Shown here one piece after another: positions 1 to 7,732 of a stretch of 10,407 bases of DNA (position 1 is its first letter; each line of letters opens with the position of its first letter). The translations under genes and the position numbers were made by a program. The notes under the pieces are model-generated. The model was not told the DNA's origin. It ran no database searches and saw only the letters and a list, made by a program, of their open reading frames with translations. Origin of the DNA: Pseudomonadota bacterium (lineage in GTDB: Bacteria > Desulfobacterota > Desulfovibrionia > Desulfovibrionales > Desulfovibrionaceae); NCBI GenBank assembly GCA_023417745.1, contig JAEZEM010000382.1, forward strand, positions 1-10,407, given 5' to 3'.

Positions 1-13
1 CACACTGAAAACA

Positions 14-18
14 AAGGA
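14..18 (+). promoter_or_regulatory. Ribosome binding site of rfbB
   Basis: AAGGA lies 11 bases before the ATG at 30 and is the only purine-rich Shine-Dalgarno-like match in the 29 bases available. A TGA at 6-8 could be the stop of a preceding gene, but too little sequence is present to decide. No promoter is visible, so rfbB is probably transcribed from upstream. Confidence 0.5.
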
Positions 19-29
19 CAAACCAAGAC

Positions 30-1052
30 ATGCGACTGCTCGTGACCGGAGGCTGCGGCTTCATCGGCTCCAACTTCATCCGCGACATGCTCACCCGCCA
101 CGAAGGGATCTCCATCGTCAACCTCGACCTGCTCACCTACGCCGGCAACCGGCAGAGCCTGGCCGACGTGGAGGCCGCTTTCGGCTCCTCACGCTACCGC
201 TTCGTGCGCGGCGACATCGCCAACAGCGAGCTGGCCCTGTACCTCCTGGAGGAGCACAAGATCGAGGCCGTGGTCAATTTCGCGGCCGAGTCCCATGTGG
301 ACCGCTCCATCACCGACGCCACGCCCTTTGTGCGCACCAACGTGCTCGGGGCGCAAAGCCTCCTCGACGCCGCGCGCCACTGGGGCGTGCGCTGCTTCGT
401 CCACGTCTCCACCGACGAGGTCTACGGCACCCTTGGGCCGGACGGGAAATTCTGCGAGACGACGCCGCTGGCCCCCAACAGCCCCTATTCGGCCAGCAAG
501 GCCGGGGCGGACATGCTCATGCGGGCGGCGTACGAAACCTTCGGCATGGACGTGGTGGTCACCCGTTGTTCCAACAACTACGGCCCCTACCAGTTCCCGG
601 AAAAGCTCATTCCGCTGATGTTCTCCAAGGCCATGGCCGACGAGGCCCTGCCGGTCTACGGCGACGGGCTCAACGTGCGCGACTGGATCTACGTCATCGA
701 CCACTGCCGGGGCGTGGAGTTGGCTCTCATGAAGGGCCGGCCCGGCGAGGTCTACAACTTCGGCGGCGACGCGGAAAAGCCCAACATCGAGGTGGTGCGC
801 ACCATCTTGGCTGCCCTTGGCAAGCCCGAAAGCCTCATCCGCTACGTGACCGACCGGCCCGGCCACGACCGCCGCTACGCCATGGACTTCACCAAGGCCG
901 CCCGGGAACTGGGCTTCGCCCCGGCCTGGGACTTCACCCGGGGCATTGCCGAGACCATGGCCTGGTACCGGGCCAACGGCGACTGGCTGGACAGCGTCAA
1001 CAGCGGCGCCTACCGCCAGTTCATGGCTTCCTGGTACGGAGAACGGGCATGA
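30..1052 (+). CDS. rfbB: dTDP-glucose 4,6-dehydratase
   Basis: This enzyme converts dTDP-D-glucose to dTDP-4-keto-6-deoxy-D-glucose in the cytoplasm, the second step of dTDP-L-rhamnose synthesis for surface polysaccharide. The 340-residue product has the usual family length and is an extended short-chain dehydrogenase. The NAD-binding motif TGGCGFIGSN is at residues 6-15. The family signature STDEVYG is at about 127-133, with the catalytic Thr-Asp-Glu triad at 128-130. The Tyr-x3-Lys pair is Y153/K157 in SPYSASK. NNYGPYQFPEKLIP (182-195) and the NVRDWIYV motif (215-222) are also typical. The start is supported by the AAGGA site and because the Rossmann fold begins right after it. The stop overlaps the next start in an ATGA arrangement, so rfbD is translationally coupled. 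Identification is firm; the symbol could equally be rmlB. Confidence 0.96.
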   Translation: MRLLVTGGCGFIGSNFIRDMLTRHEGISIVNLDLLTYAGNRQSLADVEAAFGSSRYRFVRGDIANSELALYLLEEHKIEAVVNFAAESHVDRSITDATPFVRTNVLGAQSLLDAARHWGVRCFVHVSTDEVYGTLGPDGKFCETTPLAPNSPYSASKAGADMLMRAAYETFGMDVVVTRCSNNYGPYQFPEKLIPLMFSKAMADEALPVYGDGLNVRDWIYVIDHCRGVELALMKGRPGEVYNFGGDAEKPNIEVVRTILAALGKPESLIRYVTDRPGHDRRYAMDFTKAARELGFAPAWDFTRGIAETMAWYRANGDWLDSVNSGAYRQFMASWYGERA

Positions 1053-1930
1053 GCGGGGACGCGAAAGCCCCCCGCGCCATCGTGCTGGGCGGCCTGACCG
1101 GTTTGGTCGGCCGCCCGCTGTCGGCGGCCATGGAGGAAGCGGGGTTCGCCGTGCTGCCGACCACGCGCACGGTCCTTGATCCCTTTGACATGGAGGCCGT
1201 GGCCCGGGAGATTGAGCGGTTCGAGGCGACCCATGTGGTCAACACCGTGGCTTACACGGCCGTGGACGCGGCCGAGGACGACGCCGACGAAGCCTACCGC
1301 GTAAACCGCGACCTGCCCGGCCGGCTGGCTCGGGTCTGCCGCAATACCGGGGCGACCCTGGTGCAGCTGAGCACGGATTTCGTTTTCGACGGTTCCAAGG
1401 GCACGCCCTATGTCGAGGACGACGCGCCAAACCCGGAGTCGGTCTACGGAGCGAGCAAGCTGGCCGGCGAGCGGGCCATCCTTGATTCGGGGATTGCCGC
1501 GTTCCAGATCCTGCGCACGGCCTGGCTCTACGGTCCGGGCAAGAAGAACTTCGTGGCCACCATTCTCGGGCTGGCCAAGACCCGGGAGGAACTCAAGGTG
1601 GTGGCCGACCAGATCGGCTCGCCCACCTACACCCTCGATCTGGCCGGCTGGATCACCGATCTGGCCCGCACCGAGGCCGCCGGCATCTTCCACGCCGTGG
1701 GCTCGGGCCGGGCCAGCTGGTGCGACCTGGCCGCCGAGGCCGTGGCCGCCTCGGGACTGCCCTGCCGCGTCCTGCCCATCCCTTCCGACGCCTACCCGCA
1801 AAAAGCCAAACGTCCGCCTTACTCGGTCCTGGACAACGCCAAGCTGGCCGCGGCCATCGGCCGCGCCCCCCGGGCCTGGACCATCACGGTGCGGGAATAC
1901 GTCTACGATCAGATGCAGGCGTCAGCCTGA
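1049..1930 (+). CDS. rfbD: dTDP-4-dehydrorhamnose reductase
   Basis: This enzyme makes the final NAD(P)H-dependent reduction that yields dTDP-L-rhamnose. The product is 293 residues. The nucleotide-binding motif is G15-x2-G18-x2-G21 near the N-terminus. VAYTAVDAAEDD (67-78) matches the conserved AAYTAVD-AE segment of RmlD. STDFVFDG is at 108-115, the catalytic Tyr-x3-Lys is Y133/K137 in YGASK, RTAWLYG is at 156-162, and the C-terminal substrate-region motif RPPYSVLDNAK is at 255-265. The ATG at 1049 is chosen because it overlaps the rfbB stop (ATGA) and places the Rossmann glycine motif at the usual distance. The same frame stays open far upstream inside rfbB, but that is a shadow. The last 22 bases overlap the 3' end of the convergent kinase gene. 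No intrinsic terminator is visible after it. rfbA and rfbC are absent here and may lie upstream. Confidence 0.95.
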   Translation: MSGDAKAPRAIVLGGLTGLVGRPLSAAMEEAGFAVLPTTRTVLDPFDMEAVAREIERFEATHVVNTVAYTAVDAAEDDADEAYRVNRDLPGRLARVCRNTGATLVQLSTDFVFDGSKGTPYVEDDAPNPESVYGASKLAGERAILDSGIAAFQILRTAWLYGPGKKNFVATILGLAKTREELKVVADQIGSPTYTLDLAGWITDLARTEAAGIFHAVGSGRASWCDLAAEAVAASGLPCRVLPIPSDAYPQKAKRPPYSVLDNAKLAAAIGRAPRAWTITVREYVYDQMQASA

Positions 1931-3405
1931 TCCGAAAACGCCATCGGCATGGGCAGGGTGAAGCAGAAGGCCGCGCCCTGCCCGGGCTCGGATTCCACCC
2001 AGATGCGCCCGCCATGGGCGGCCACGATGCCCTCGGCAATGGCCAGGCCCAGGCCCAGGCTTTTCTCTCCGGCCGTGGGCCGGGCCGAAAGGCGCTCGAA
2101 GGGCTTGAACAGGCGGTGGCGTTCCTCCACCAAAATGCCCGGCCCCTGGTCGGCCACCCGCACCACCACCTCGTCCCCGACCAGACGCAAGGACAGGCGC
2201 ACGAGGCTGCCCGGCGGGGAAAATTTCACGGCGTTGGACAGCAGATTGTCCAGCACCCGGGCGATGAGGTCGGGGTCCAGCGTCAGCGGCGGCAATTGCG
2301 GCGCGCGAGTCTCCACGCGGATGGACTTGCCGGCGGCGGTGGCCTCGGCCAGCCTGGCCCGCTCCAAGACCAGAGCGTCGAGATGCGCCGTGACCAGGGC
2401 CGGTTCGAGCCGGCCGGTCTCCAGCCGGGTCAGGTCTTGCATGTTGGAAGCCAGTGAACACAGTCGCCGGCCAGCCTGGCTGATGACCGCCGCCATCTCG
2501 CGCACTTCCCCGCCGATCTCGCCGCACACCCCGTCAAGGATGAGGTTGGCCGCGCCGACGATGCCGCCGGCCGGGCTTTTGAGATCATGGGCCAGCATGG
2601 ACAAAAACATGCGGCGCAGCCGTTCCAGGCGTTTGATTTCGAGCATCCGTTCCACGGCTTCCACGCCGTGAAGCACCCGGCAATAGAGTTCCTCGCGCTC
2701 GAAGGGCTTATGCAGATAGTCGTCGCCGCCGCTTTTGAGAAATTCCGCCGAGATGGAACGCGGGGCCTTGCCCGAGATGCCGATCAGGCAGATCTCGCGC
2801 AGCCGGAAGCGCCGCCGGATGGTGCGGGTCAGCTCCACGCCGTTTTGCACCGGCATGTCGTAGTCGATGATGACCGCCGCGATGTCCGGCCGGTTTTCGA
2901 GAATGGTCAGCGCCTTGGCCGCCGAGGCGGCCATGTGGACTCGGAACTGGTAGCGGCGCAACACCCGGCGCAGAAAAAGACGCATGAAGGCCGAATCTTC
3001 CACAATGAGAATGCGGGCGGCGCGGTTTTTGAGCAGCCGGTCCACATATCGGGCCACGGCGGCCGGGTCCTCGGCCTCGGCCACCACGAAATCAATGGCG
3101 TCGAGTTCCTGGGCGAGGTCACGAAATTCCGGCCGATAGCATTCGGCCACGGCCAGCCAGGGAACCCCCCCCGCCGCCGAGGCGGCGGCCAGCCGTCCCA
3201 CGGCCTCCTCGGGCAGAGTCAGATCCACCACGCACAACAAAAACGCGCCGTCGCCGTCGCCGTCGCCGTCGCGCAACGACTCCGCCGCCGCGCCCGGATC
3301 GCGTATCTGCACGGCCCCAAGCCCCGACAGAGCGCCGCAATGGCGCACCACGGCCGAGGCCAAGCAGGGATTGTCGGAGACAAGCAGAATCTTCGGGTCG
3401 GACAT
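1909..3405 (-). CDS. Receiver-receiver-histidine kinase (cytoplasmic two-component protein)
   Basis: This 498-residue soluble signalling protein has no membrane segments. Residues about 4-125 form a receiver-like domain of reduced quality: the acidic pair is S10-D11 and D61 is the likely counterpart of the phospho-aspartate. Residues about 131-250 form a complete receiver with acidic pair E136/D137, phosphoacceptor D181 in DYDMP, S211 and K233 in HKPF. A histidine kinase core follows, with H-box H273 in AHDLKSP, N-box around N387-N391, G1 box DQGPG (419-423) and G2 box GLGL (451-454). Receivers ahead of the kinase suggest that it is itself controlled by phosphoryl transfer from another kinase. 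The partner is not shown by sequence; the hybrid kinase at 4301-7690 is a candidate by position only. The ATG at 3405 puts the first beta strand (KILLVSDN) at the N-terminus, though the GGGAGAG site is a little far, 12 bases away. It overlaps the end of rfbD tail-to-tail. Confidence 0.92.
   Translation of the reverse strand: MSDPKILLVSDNPCLASAVVRHCGALSGLGAVQIRDPGAAAESLRDGDGDGDGAFLLCVVDLTLPEEAVGRLAAASAAGGVPWLAVAECYRPEFRDLAQELDAIDFVVAEAEDPAAVARYVDRLLKNRAARILIVEDSAFMRLFLRRVLRRYQFRVHMAASAAKALTILENRPDIAAVIIDYDMPVQNGVELTRTIRRRFRLREICLIGISGKAPRSISAEFLKSGGDDYLHKPFEREELYCRVLHGVEAVERMLEIKRLERLRRMFLSMLAHDLKSPAGGIVGAANLILDGVCGEIGGEVREMAAVISQAGRRLCSLASNMQDLTRLETGRLEPALVTAHLDALVLERARLAEATAAGKSIRVETRAPQLPPLTLDPDLIARVLDNLLSNAVKFSPPGSLVRLSLRLVGDEVVVRVADQGPGILVEERHRLFKPFERLSARPTAGEKSLGLGLAIAEGIVAAHGGRIWVESEPGQGAAFCFTLPMPMAFSDQADACI
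3247..3270. repeat. Hexanucleotide tandem repeat, 4 x GCCGTC
   Basis: Four perfect copies of the 6-bp unit lie inside the minus-strand kinase gene and encode the alternating Asp-Gly run at about residues 46-53 of the first receiver. The unit is a multiple of three, so gain or loss of copies would alter the length of the Asp-Gly loop without shifting the frame. The run sits just before the strand that carries the putative phospho-aspartate D61. Confidence 0.85.
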
Positions 3406-3440
3406 GGCGGGTTACGTCTCTCCCTTCGAATATGAAAATT

Positions 3441-3469
3441 TTTCTAACAGATGCCCGCAGCTAGGGCAA
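3441..3469 (-). promoter_or_regulatory. Possible sigma-70-type promoter of the receiver-kinase gene
   Basis: On the minus strand TTGCCC (3469-3464) and TAGAAA (3446-3441) are separated by 17 bases. They match the -35 and -10 consensus at about four of six positions each, within a locally AT-rich stretch (3430-3450) that stands out from its GC-rich surroundings. Transcription would start about 30 bases before the ATG at 3405. This is a by-eye match only. Confidence 0.3.
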
Positions 3470-3548
3470 TGCCGCAGTGCGCCCTTTCCCCCGTCGTCCC
3501 TGGCCCCGCCTCCCTTGCCCGCCGCCGCCCGCCCGGCTAGAGCGGGGC

Positions 3549-4198
3549 ATGATTTCCGTTGCCCTGCCCGCACGAACGCCGCCGTCCGGCCCGCCGCCCT
3601 GGAGAGCCTGGCCGCCCAAATGCTGCCGGTTGGCCCTCTTCCGGGAATCCCCCCTGCCCCACCCACGGTGATGTTTCGCCGGGAGTTGCCGGTCCTTCAC
3701 GGCGGCTACCGCCAGGGCGATTTTCCCGAAGACTACGAACTGTGGCTGCGCTGGCGGGAAGCCGGCGTGATCAAGGACAAGCTGCCCGAGACGCTTGTCA
3801 TTTGGAACGATCCGCCAGGCCGGCTCGCGCGCACCGATCCGCACTACGCCCCGAAAGTCTTTTTCCGCATCAAAGCCGGCTACCTGGCCCGGCATCCGGC
3901 CCGGATGAACCCCTTCCATCCGTGCGTCGTGGCGGCCGGAGCCGGACGCGCCACCTGTCGCCGGGCCGAACTGTTGTGCGAACACGGCGTTGTCATCAAA
4001 GCCTGGCTCGACATTGATCCGCGCAAAATTGGACTGATGCTTGGCGGACGGCTGGTGCTGCATTACAACGACGCCCCAGGGCCGCAGTCGTGTTTCATCG
4101 TCCCCTATGTGGCCAGCCGAGGAGCGACGGATGTGATTCTGAACAGGCTTGGCGCAGTCGGTTTTCTTCCAGGCCGCCACTGCCTGCCTGCCGCCTGA
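3549..4198 (+). pseudogene. Broken family 2 glycosyltransferase (frameshifts plus internal deletion)
   Basis: The ATG at 3549 opens MISVALPAR, the typical first strand of a family 2 (GT-A fold) glycosyltransferase. The expected continuation, NAAVRPAALESLAAQ, is present but in the next frame (from about 3575), so one base appears lost in the CGAACG region. The text then jumps to the late part of such proteins, PTVMFRREL (from 3665), with GGYRQGDFPEDYELWLR and a C-terminal segment resembling a small Rossmann-like domain (AGAGRATCRRAELLCEHGV, then DIDPRKIG). The middle of the catalytic domain, including the expected DDGS and DxD nucleotide-sugar and metal sites, is missing; only about 20 codons separate the two conserved blocks. 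LPHP just before the junction reads in the first frame, hinting at a second single-base loss near 3660-3667. The stop at 4196-4198 is close to the normal family end. An open frame starting inside the divergent kinase gene reads through most of this, but its N-terminus is not glycosyltransferase-like. The gene is probably non-functional and was once part of the neighbouring polysaccharide locus. Confidence 0.8.
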
Positions 4199-4300
4199 TG
4201 CGCCTTCGTCCCTTGCCTTGTTGCCGGAAGTCCTTTACGGAAACCACTGGCAGATTTTGCCTTGGGGCAACTCGATGCATCACCCCACGGAGTATCCAGT

Positions 4301-7300
4301 ATGGCTTGGCGACGGCTTGAAAGCCTGCGCACGCGCTTGCTGTGGCTTGTCGCGCTGACCCTGGCCCCAGTCCTGGCGCTTCACGTTGCCTCAACCGTGG
4401 AGAAACAGCGTTCCGCCCGGGCCGCCGTGGACCAGGGCCTGCACAGCATCGCCGACCTGGCCGCCGGCAACGCCCGAAGCCTGCTGGAAAACTACGCCAA
4501 CATCTTGCGCGGCGTCACTTGGCTTGCCGTCATCAAATCCGGCGATCCCGCCCAGGCCGGCCGTTTGCTCACCGACGCCCTGGCCGTCTTTCCCTCCTTC
4601 AAAGATATGGTTCTGGTGCGACCCGACGGCTCGCTGACGGCGGCCTCTGCCCAACCGGGAGGGCCAGCGCGAAACCTGGGCGACCGTCCCTGGCTGCGCC
4701 AGGCCTTGGACGCCCCCCTGACCACGATCATGGCCTTCGGGCCGGACACCGTCGACGGCCGGCCCGGCCTGGTGCTGGCCCAGGCCGTGCGCGGTCCCGA
4801 CGACGGGGTGGTCGGCGTGTGCGCCATCACCCTTTCGCCGGATTGGTTCGCCGCCATCTTCAAGGACATCCGGATGCCCCAGGGCGCCCGGGCCTGTCTT
4901 TTCTCCCAGGCGGGGACGGTGCTGACCACCTGGCCGCCAAGGCCCCAGGCCGCCGGCAAGCCCCTGGTCGGGGCGGACAACATCCTGCCCCGTCTTGGCG
5001 AGGCAACAAGCCTGGTCTGGACCGGGCAGGGGCCGGACGACGACATGGAGCGGGCCGTGTTCGCGTCAGTGGCCGCCCCCGGCGGGCAACGCCTGTTCAT
5101 CCGTTTAAGCCAGCCCCAGGCCATCCACGAGACCCTGCTCATCGGGGCCTGGCAGCGCGACATGCTGCTTTTCGGCTTGGCCGTGGCCCTGGCCCTGGCC
5201 GCCGCCTGGTGGTTCAACCGAGTCTTTCTCCTGCGGCCCATGGGCCAATTCGTGGCCATGGCCAAGGATATGGCCGCCGGCAACCTCGACCGCCGCTCGG
5301 GGCTGGCCGAAGGCAAGGGCGAGATGGGCGAGCTGGGCCGGGCGCTGGACGCCATGGCCGACAAGCTCAAGGAACGCATCCGCTTCACCCAGGAGATCAT
5401 CGACGCCATCCCCGTGCCGGTCTTCTACAAGGATCTCGAAAGCCGCCATCTGGGCTGCAACGCCGCCTACGAACGCGCCATCCGACCCCTGGCCCGCGTC
5501 CACGGGCGCACTGGCCATGAGCTGGAACTCCCGACCCAGGCCGCGCTGTGCGCCAAGACCGACCGCGCCGTGCTCTCCGGCGAGGCCGAGACCGTCGAAT
5601 ACGAAACGTCGCTGATCTTCAGCGACCAGACCGCCCATGACGTGGTGGTCTTCAAGAACCGGTTCCATGATGTCGCCGGGCATACGGCCGGCGTCATCGG
5701 CGTGCTGCTCGACATCACCGGCCGCAAGTGTTCCGAGGCCGAACTCCTGGCCTCGCGCACCCGCTACAAGCTGCTCCTGGACAGCATGGGCGACGGCTTT
5801 GTCGTGCTGTCCAGCGACTACCGGCTGGTGGAATCCAACCCGGCGTTTCAGGAGATGATCGGCTACGGCCCGGACGAACTGGCGGCAATGACCTATCGCG
5901 ACATCACCCCCGAGGTCTGGCTCCAGGCCGAGGAGCGCGTCCTGGCCGAAGTGGACGCCAAGGGCTTTGCCGAAGTTTTCGAGAAGGAATATCGCCGCAA
6001 GGACGGCACGATTCTGCCCGTGGCCGTGCGCCCGCACCGCCATCCCGAAAGCCCGGGCGAGGATCGCCGCTATTTCGCGGTGGTGCGCGACATCGCCGAC
6101 GTCAAGGCCATCGAGGCCGACCTGCGCCAGGCCAAGGAGGCGGCCGAGACCGCCAACCGGGCCAAAAGCGATTTCCTGGCGAAAATGAGCCACGAGATCA
6201 GGACGCCGCTGCACGCCGTCATCGGCATGACCGAGCTGACCCTGGGCACCGAACTTTCGCCCCAGCAGCGCGACGCCCTGGAAACCGCCCGGGAGGCCGC
6301 CGGCAACCTGCTGGGCATCATCAACGACGTCCTGGACCTGTCGCGCATTGAGGCCAAAGGGTTGGAGCTGGTGATCCAGGACTTCGATCTGCGCCGCACC
6401 CTGGCCGGCGTGGCCCGCACCCTGCGCCCCCAGGCCGCCCGCAAGGGCCTTTTCCTCACCCTGGCCGTGGCCCCGAACACCCCCCGCCACGTCCGGGGCG
6501 ACCAGGGGCGGGTACGGCAGATCCTGCTCAACCTCGTGGGCAACGCCGTCAAGTTCACCCGGGAAGGCGGCATCACCGTCACCGTCGCGGCCCCGGACGG
6601 CGATCCCGGCCAACTGGAACTGGCCGTGGCCGACACCGGCATCGGCATCGCCCCGGACCGTCTGGAACGCATCTTTGACATGTTCACCCAGGCCGACCGC
6701 ACCGTGGCCCTGAATTTCGGCGGCACGGGCCTGGGGTTGGCCATCTGCCGCGAACTTACCCGCAGCATGGACGGCGAGATCGCCGTGGACAGCGTCCCCG
6801 GCCAAGGCACGGTCTTTCGGGTCAGGCTGCGCCTTGCCCCGGCCAAGGTCGTCCCGTCCGAGCCGGCCCGCCGCCCGGTGGCCGCGCCCCAGGCCGACGC
6901 CAGACCCCTTCGCGTGCTGGTGGCCGAGGACAACCTCATAAACGTCAAGGTGGCGACCACCTTTTTAAGCCGCCGGGGCCACCAGGCGACAATCGCCGCC
7001 AACGGCGCGCGCGCCCTGGAATGTCTTGGCCGCGAAACCTTCGATCTGGTGCTCATGGATGTGGAGATGCCTGAACTCGACGGCATGGAAGCCACCCGCC
7101 GGTTGCGGGCGGGCTGGGCCGGCGAGACCAACCGCCATGTGCCTGTGGCGGCCATGACCGCCCATGCCCTGGCCGGGTCCATGGAGCGCTGCCTGGCCGC
7201 CGGCATGACGGAATTCCTGCCCAAACCTCTGGATTTCTTGCTCTTGGCCGAGCTTTTGGCCAGGGTGGCGGCCGAGGGCTCCGGTCCGGCCGTTTCGGGA

Positions 7301-7690
7301 CCGGTCCCCCAAGCCACGCCCGAAATCGCCGCTGTCCTGGAACGCGAAAAGGCCCTGCGCCGCCTGGGCGGCGACGAGGCCTTGCTGGCCGAGGTGGAAG
7401 AGGATTTCCTGCGCCAGTACCCCCGCAAACTGCGGCTGATCCGGCTGTGCAGCGACGGGGAAAACTGGGACGAAGCCGCCATGGCCGCCCACTCGCTCAA
7501 AAACGTGGCCGGCGCGGTCGGCGCGGAAGCCGGCCGGCGACTGGCCGGGCAACTGGAAGACCAATTGCGCCGATGCGACGTCGAGGCCGCCTACGCGACA
7601 GGGATGGACCTGCAGAAAGCTTTGGACGATGCCGCCGCCGCCGTCCGACGCTCCCGGCCGACGCCGGGGGACGCCGTCCCCCAAGCCTAG
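4301..7690 (+). CDS. Membrane hybrid sensor histidine kinase (Cache-HAMP-PAS-PAS-HisKA-HATPase-REC-Hpt)
   Basis: This 1129-residue multistep phosphorelay kinase has a first membrane segment at about 11-30 and a periplasmic sensor at about 31-285. GDRPWLRQAL (127-136) is typical of double-Cache domains that bind small ligands. The second membrane segment is at about 287-305. A HAMP linker (about 306-360) is followed by two PAS domains (about 363-475 and 485-605). The kinase core has H631 in SHEIRTP, N744/N748, D778-T-G-I-G and the G2 glycines at 807-812. The receiver has E876/D877, phosphoacceptor D920 (MDVEMP), T953 and K975 (LPKP). The C-terminal Hpt domain has H1064 in AAHSLKN. All catalytic residues look intact. 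The ATG at 4301 is preferred because GGAG lies 8 bases before it and the membrane segment follows at once; an upstream in-frame TTG at 4262 has no better support. No response regulator with DNA-binding output is adjacent, so the target of the Hpt is unknown. The ligand is also unknown. Confidence 0.95.
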   Translation: MAWRRLESLRTRLLWLVALTLAPVLALHVASTVEKQRSARAAVDQGLHSIADLAAGNARSLLENYANILRGVTWLAVIKSGDPAQAGRLLTDALAVFPSFKDMVLVRPDGSLTAASAQPGGPARNLGDRPWLRQALDAPLTTIMAFGPDTVDGRPGLVLAQAVRGPDDGVVGVCAITLSPDWFAAIFKDIRMPQGARACLFSQAGTVLTTWPPRPQAAGKPLVGADNILPRLGEATSLVWTGQGPDDDMERAVFASVAAPGGQRLFIRLSQPQAIHETLLIGAWQRDMLLFGLAVALALAAAWWFNRVFLLRPMGQFVAMAKDMAAGNLDRRSGLAEGKGEMGELGRALDAMADKLKERIRFTQEIIDAIPVPVFYKDLESRHLGCNAAYERAIRPLARVHGRTGHELELPTQAALCAKTDRAVLSGEAETVEYETSLIFSDQTAHDVVVFKNRFHDVAGHTAGVIGVLLDITGRKCSEAELLASRTRYKLLLDSMGDGFVVLSSDYRLVESNPAFQEMIGYGPDELAAMTYRDITPEVWLQAEERVLAEVDAKGFAEVFEKEYRRKDGTILPVAVRPHRHPESPGEDRRYFAVVRDIADVKAIEADLRQAKEAAETANRAKSDFLAKMSHEIRTPLHAVIGMTELTLGTELSPQQRDALETAREAAGNLLGIINDVLDLSRIEAKGLELVIQDFDLRRTLAGVARTLRPQAARKGLFLTLAVAPNTPRHVRGDQGRVRQILLNLVGNAVKFTREGGITVTVAAPDGDPGQLELAVADTGIGIAPDRLERIFDMFTQADRTVALNFGGTGLGLAICRELTRSMDGEIAVDSVPGQGTVFRVRLRLAPAKVVPSEPARRPVAAPQADARPLRVLVAEDNLINVKVATTFLSRRGHQATIAANGARALECLGRETFDLVLMDVEMPELDGMEATRRLRAGWAGETNRHVPVAAMTAHALAGSMERCLAAGMTEFLPKPLDFLLLAELLARVAAEGSGPAVSGPVPQATPEIAAVLEREKALRRLGGDEALLAEVEEDFLRQYPRKLRLIRLCSDGENWDEAAMAAHSLKNVAGAVGAEAGRRLAGQLEDQLRRCDVEAAYATGMDLQKALDDAAAAVRRSRPTPGDAVPQA

Positions 7691-7702
7691 TGGGGCGTCC
7701 GC

Positions 7703-7722
7703 AAAAACACATTCATGTTTTT
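7703..7722 (+). terminator. Weak AT-rich hairpin after the hybrid kinase gene
   Basis: AAAAACA (7703-7709) pairs perfectly with TGTTTTT (7716-7722) around a 6-base loop, 13 bases after the kinase stop, and one further T follows. The stem lacks G-C pairs apart from one, so termination strength is doubtful. It is the only hairpin directly behind this gene. Confidence 0.3.
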
Positions 7723-7732
7723 TGTGAATAAA

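Noticed and set aside
189..866. Open frame of 225 codons antisense to rfbB
   Set aside because: The dehydratase on the plus strand has every family motif; the antisense product is low-complexity and has no ribosome binding site that I could see.
2587..3435. Open frame of 282 codons on the plus strand across the receiver-kinase gene
   Set aside because: It is a shadow of the minus-strand gene, whose receiver and kinase motifs are intact.
3456..3475. Possible sigma-54 promoter on the minus strand upstream of the receiver-kinase
   Set aside because: GG and GC are ten bases apart, but the flanking bases fit the TGGCAC and TTGC consensus poorly.
3371..3664. N-terminal part of a plus-strand frame that starts inside the kinase gene and continues into the glycosyltransferase remnant
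   Set aside because: The stretch is Pro/Ala-rich and mostly unlike any glycosyltransferase except the short block from about 3575; the true start is more likely the ATG at 3549 in another frame.
4250..4264. Possible sigma-54 promoter (TGGCAGATTTTGCC) before the hybrid kinase
   Set aside because: The GG and GC elements are eight bases apart, two short of the required spacing.
4262..4300. Longer start of the hybrid kinase at the TTG of 4262
   Set aside because: The ATG at 4301 has a GGAG site at good spacing and begins right before the membrane helix; the 13 extra residues look non-conserved.
4149..4358. Small plus-strand frame overlapping the pseudogene end and the kinase start
   Set aside because: No recognised family, and it overlaps two better supported features in another frame.
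5105..6805. Very long open frame (566 codons) antisense to the hybrid kinase gene
   Set aside because: It mirrors codon structure of a GC-rich gene with intact domains on the plus strand; its translation shows no known motif and is rich in Gly, His, Ala and Gln as expected for a shadow.
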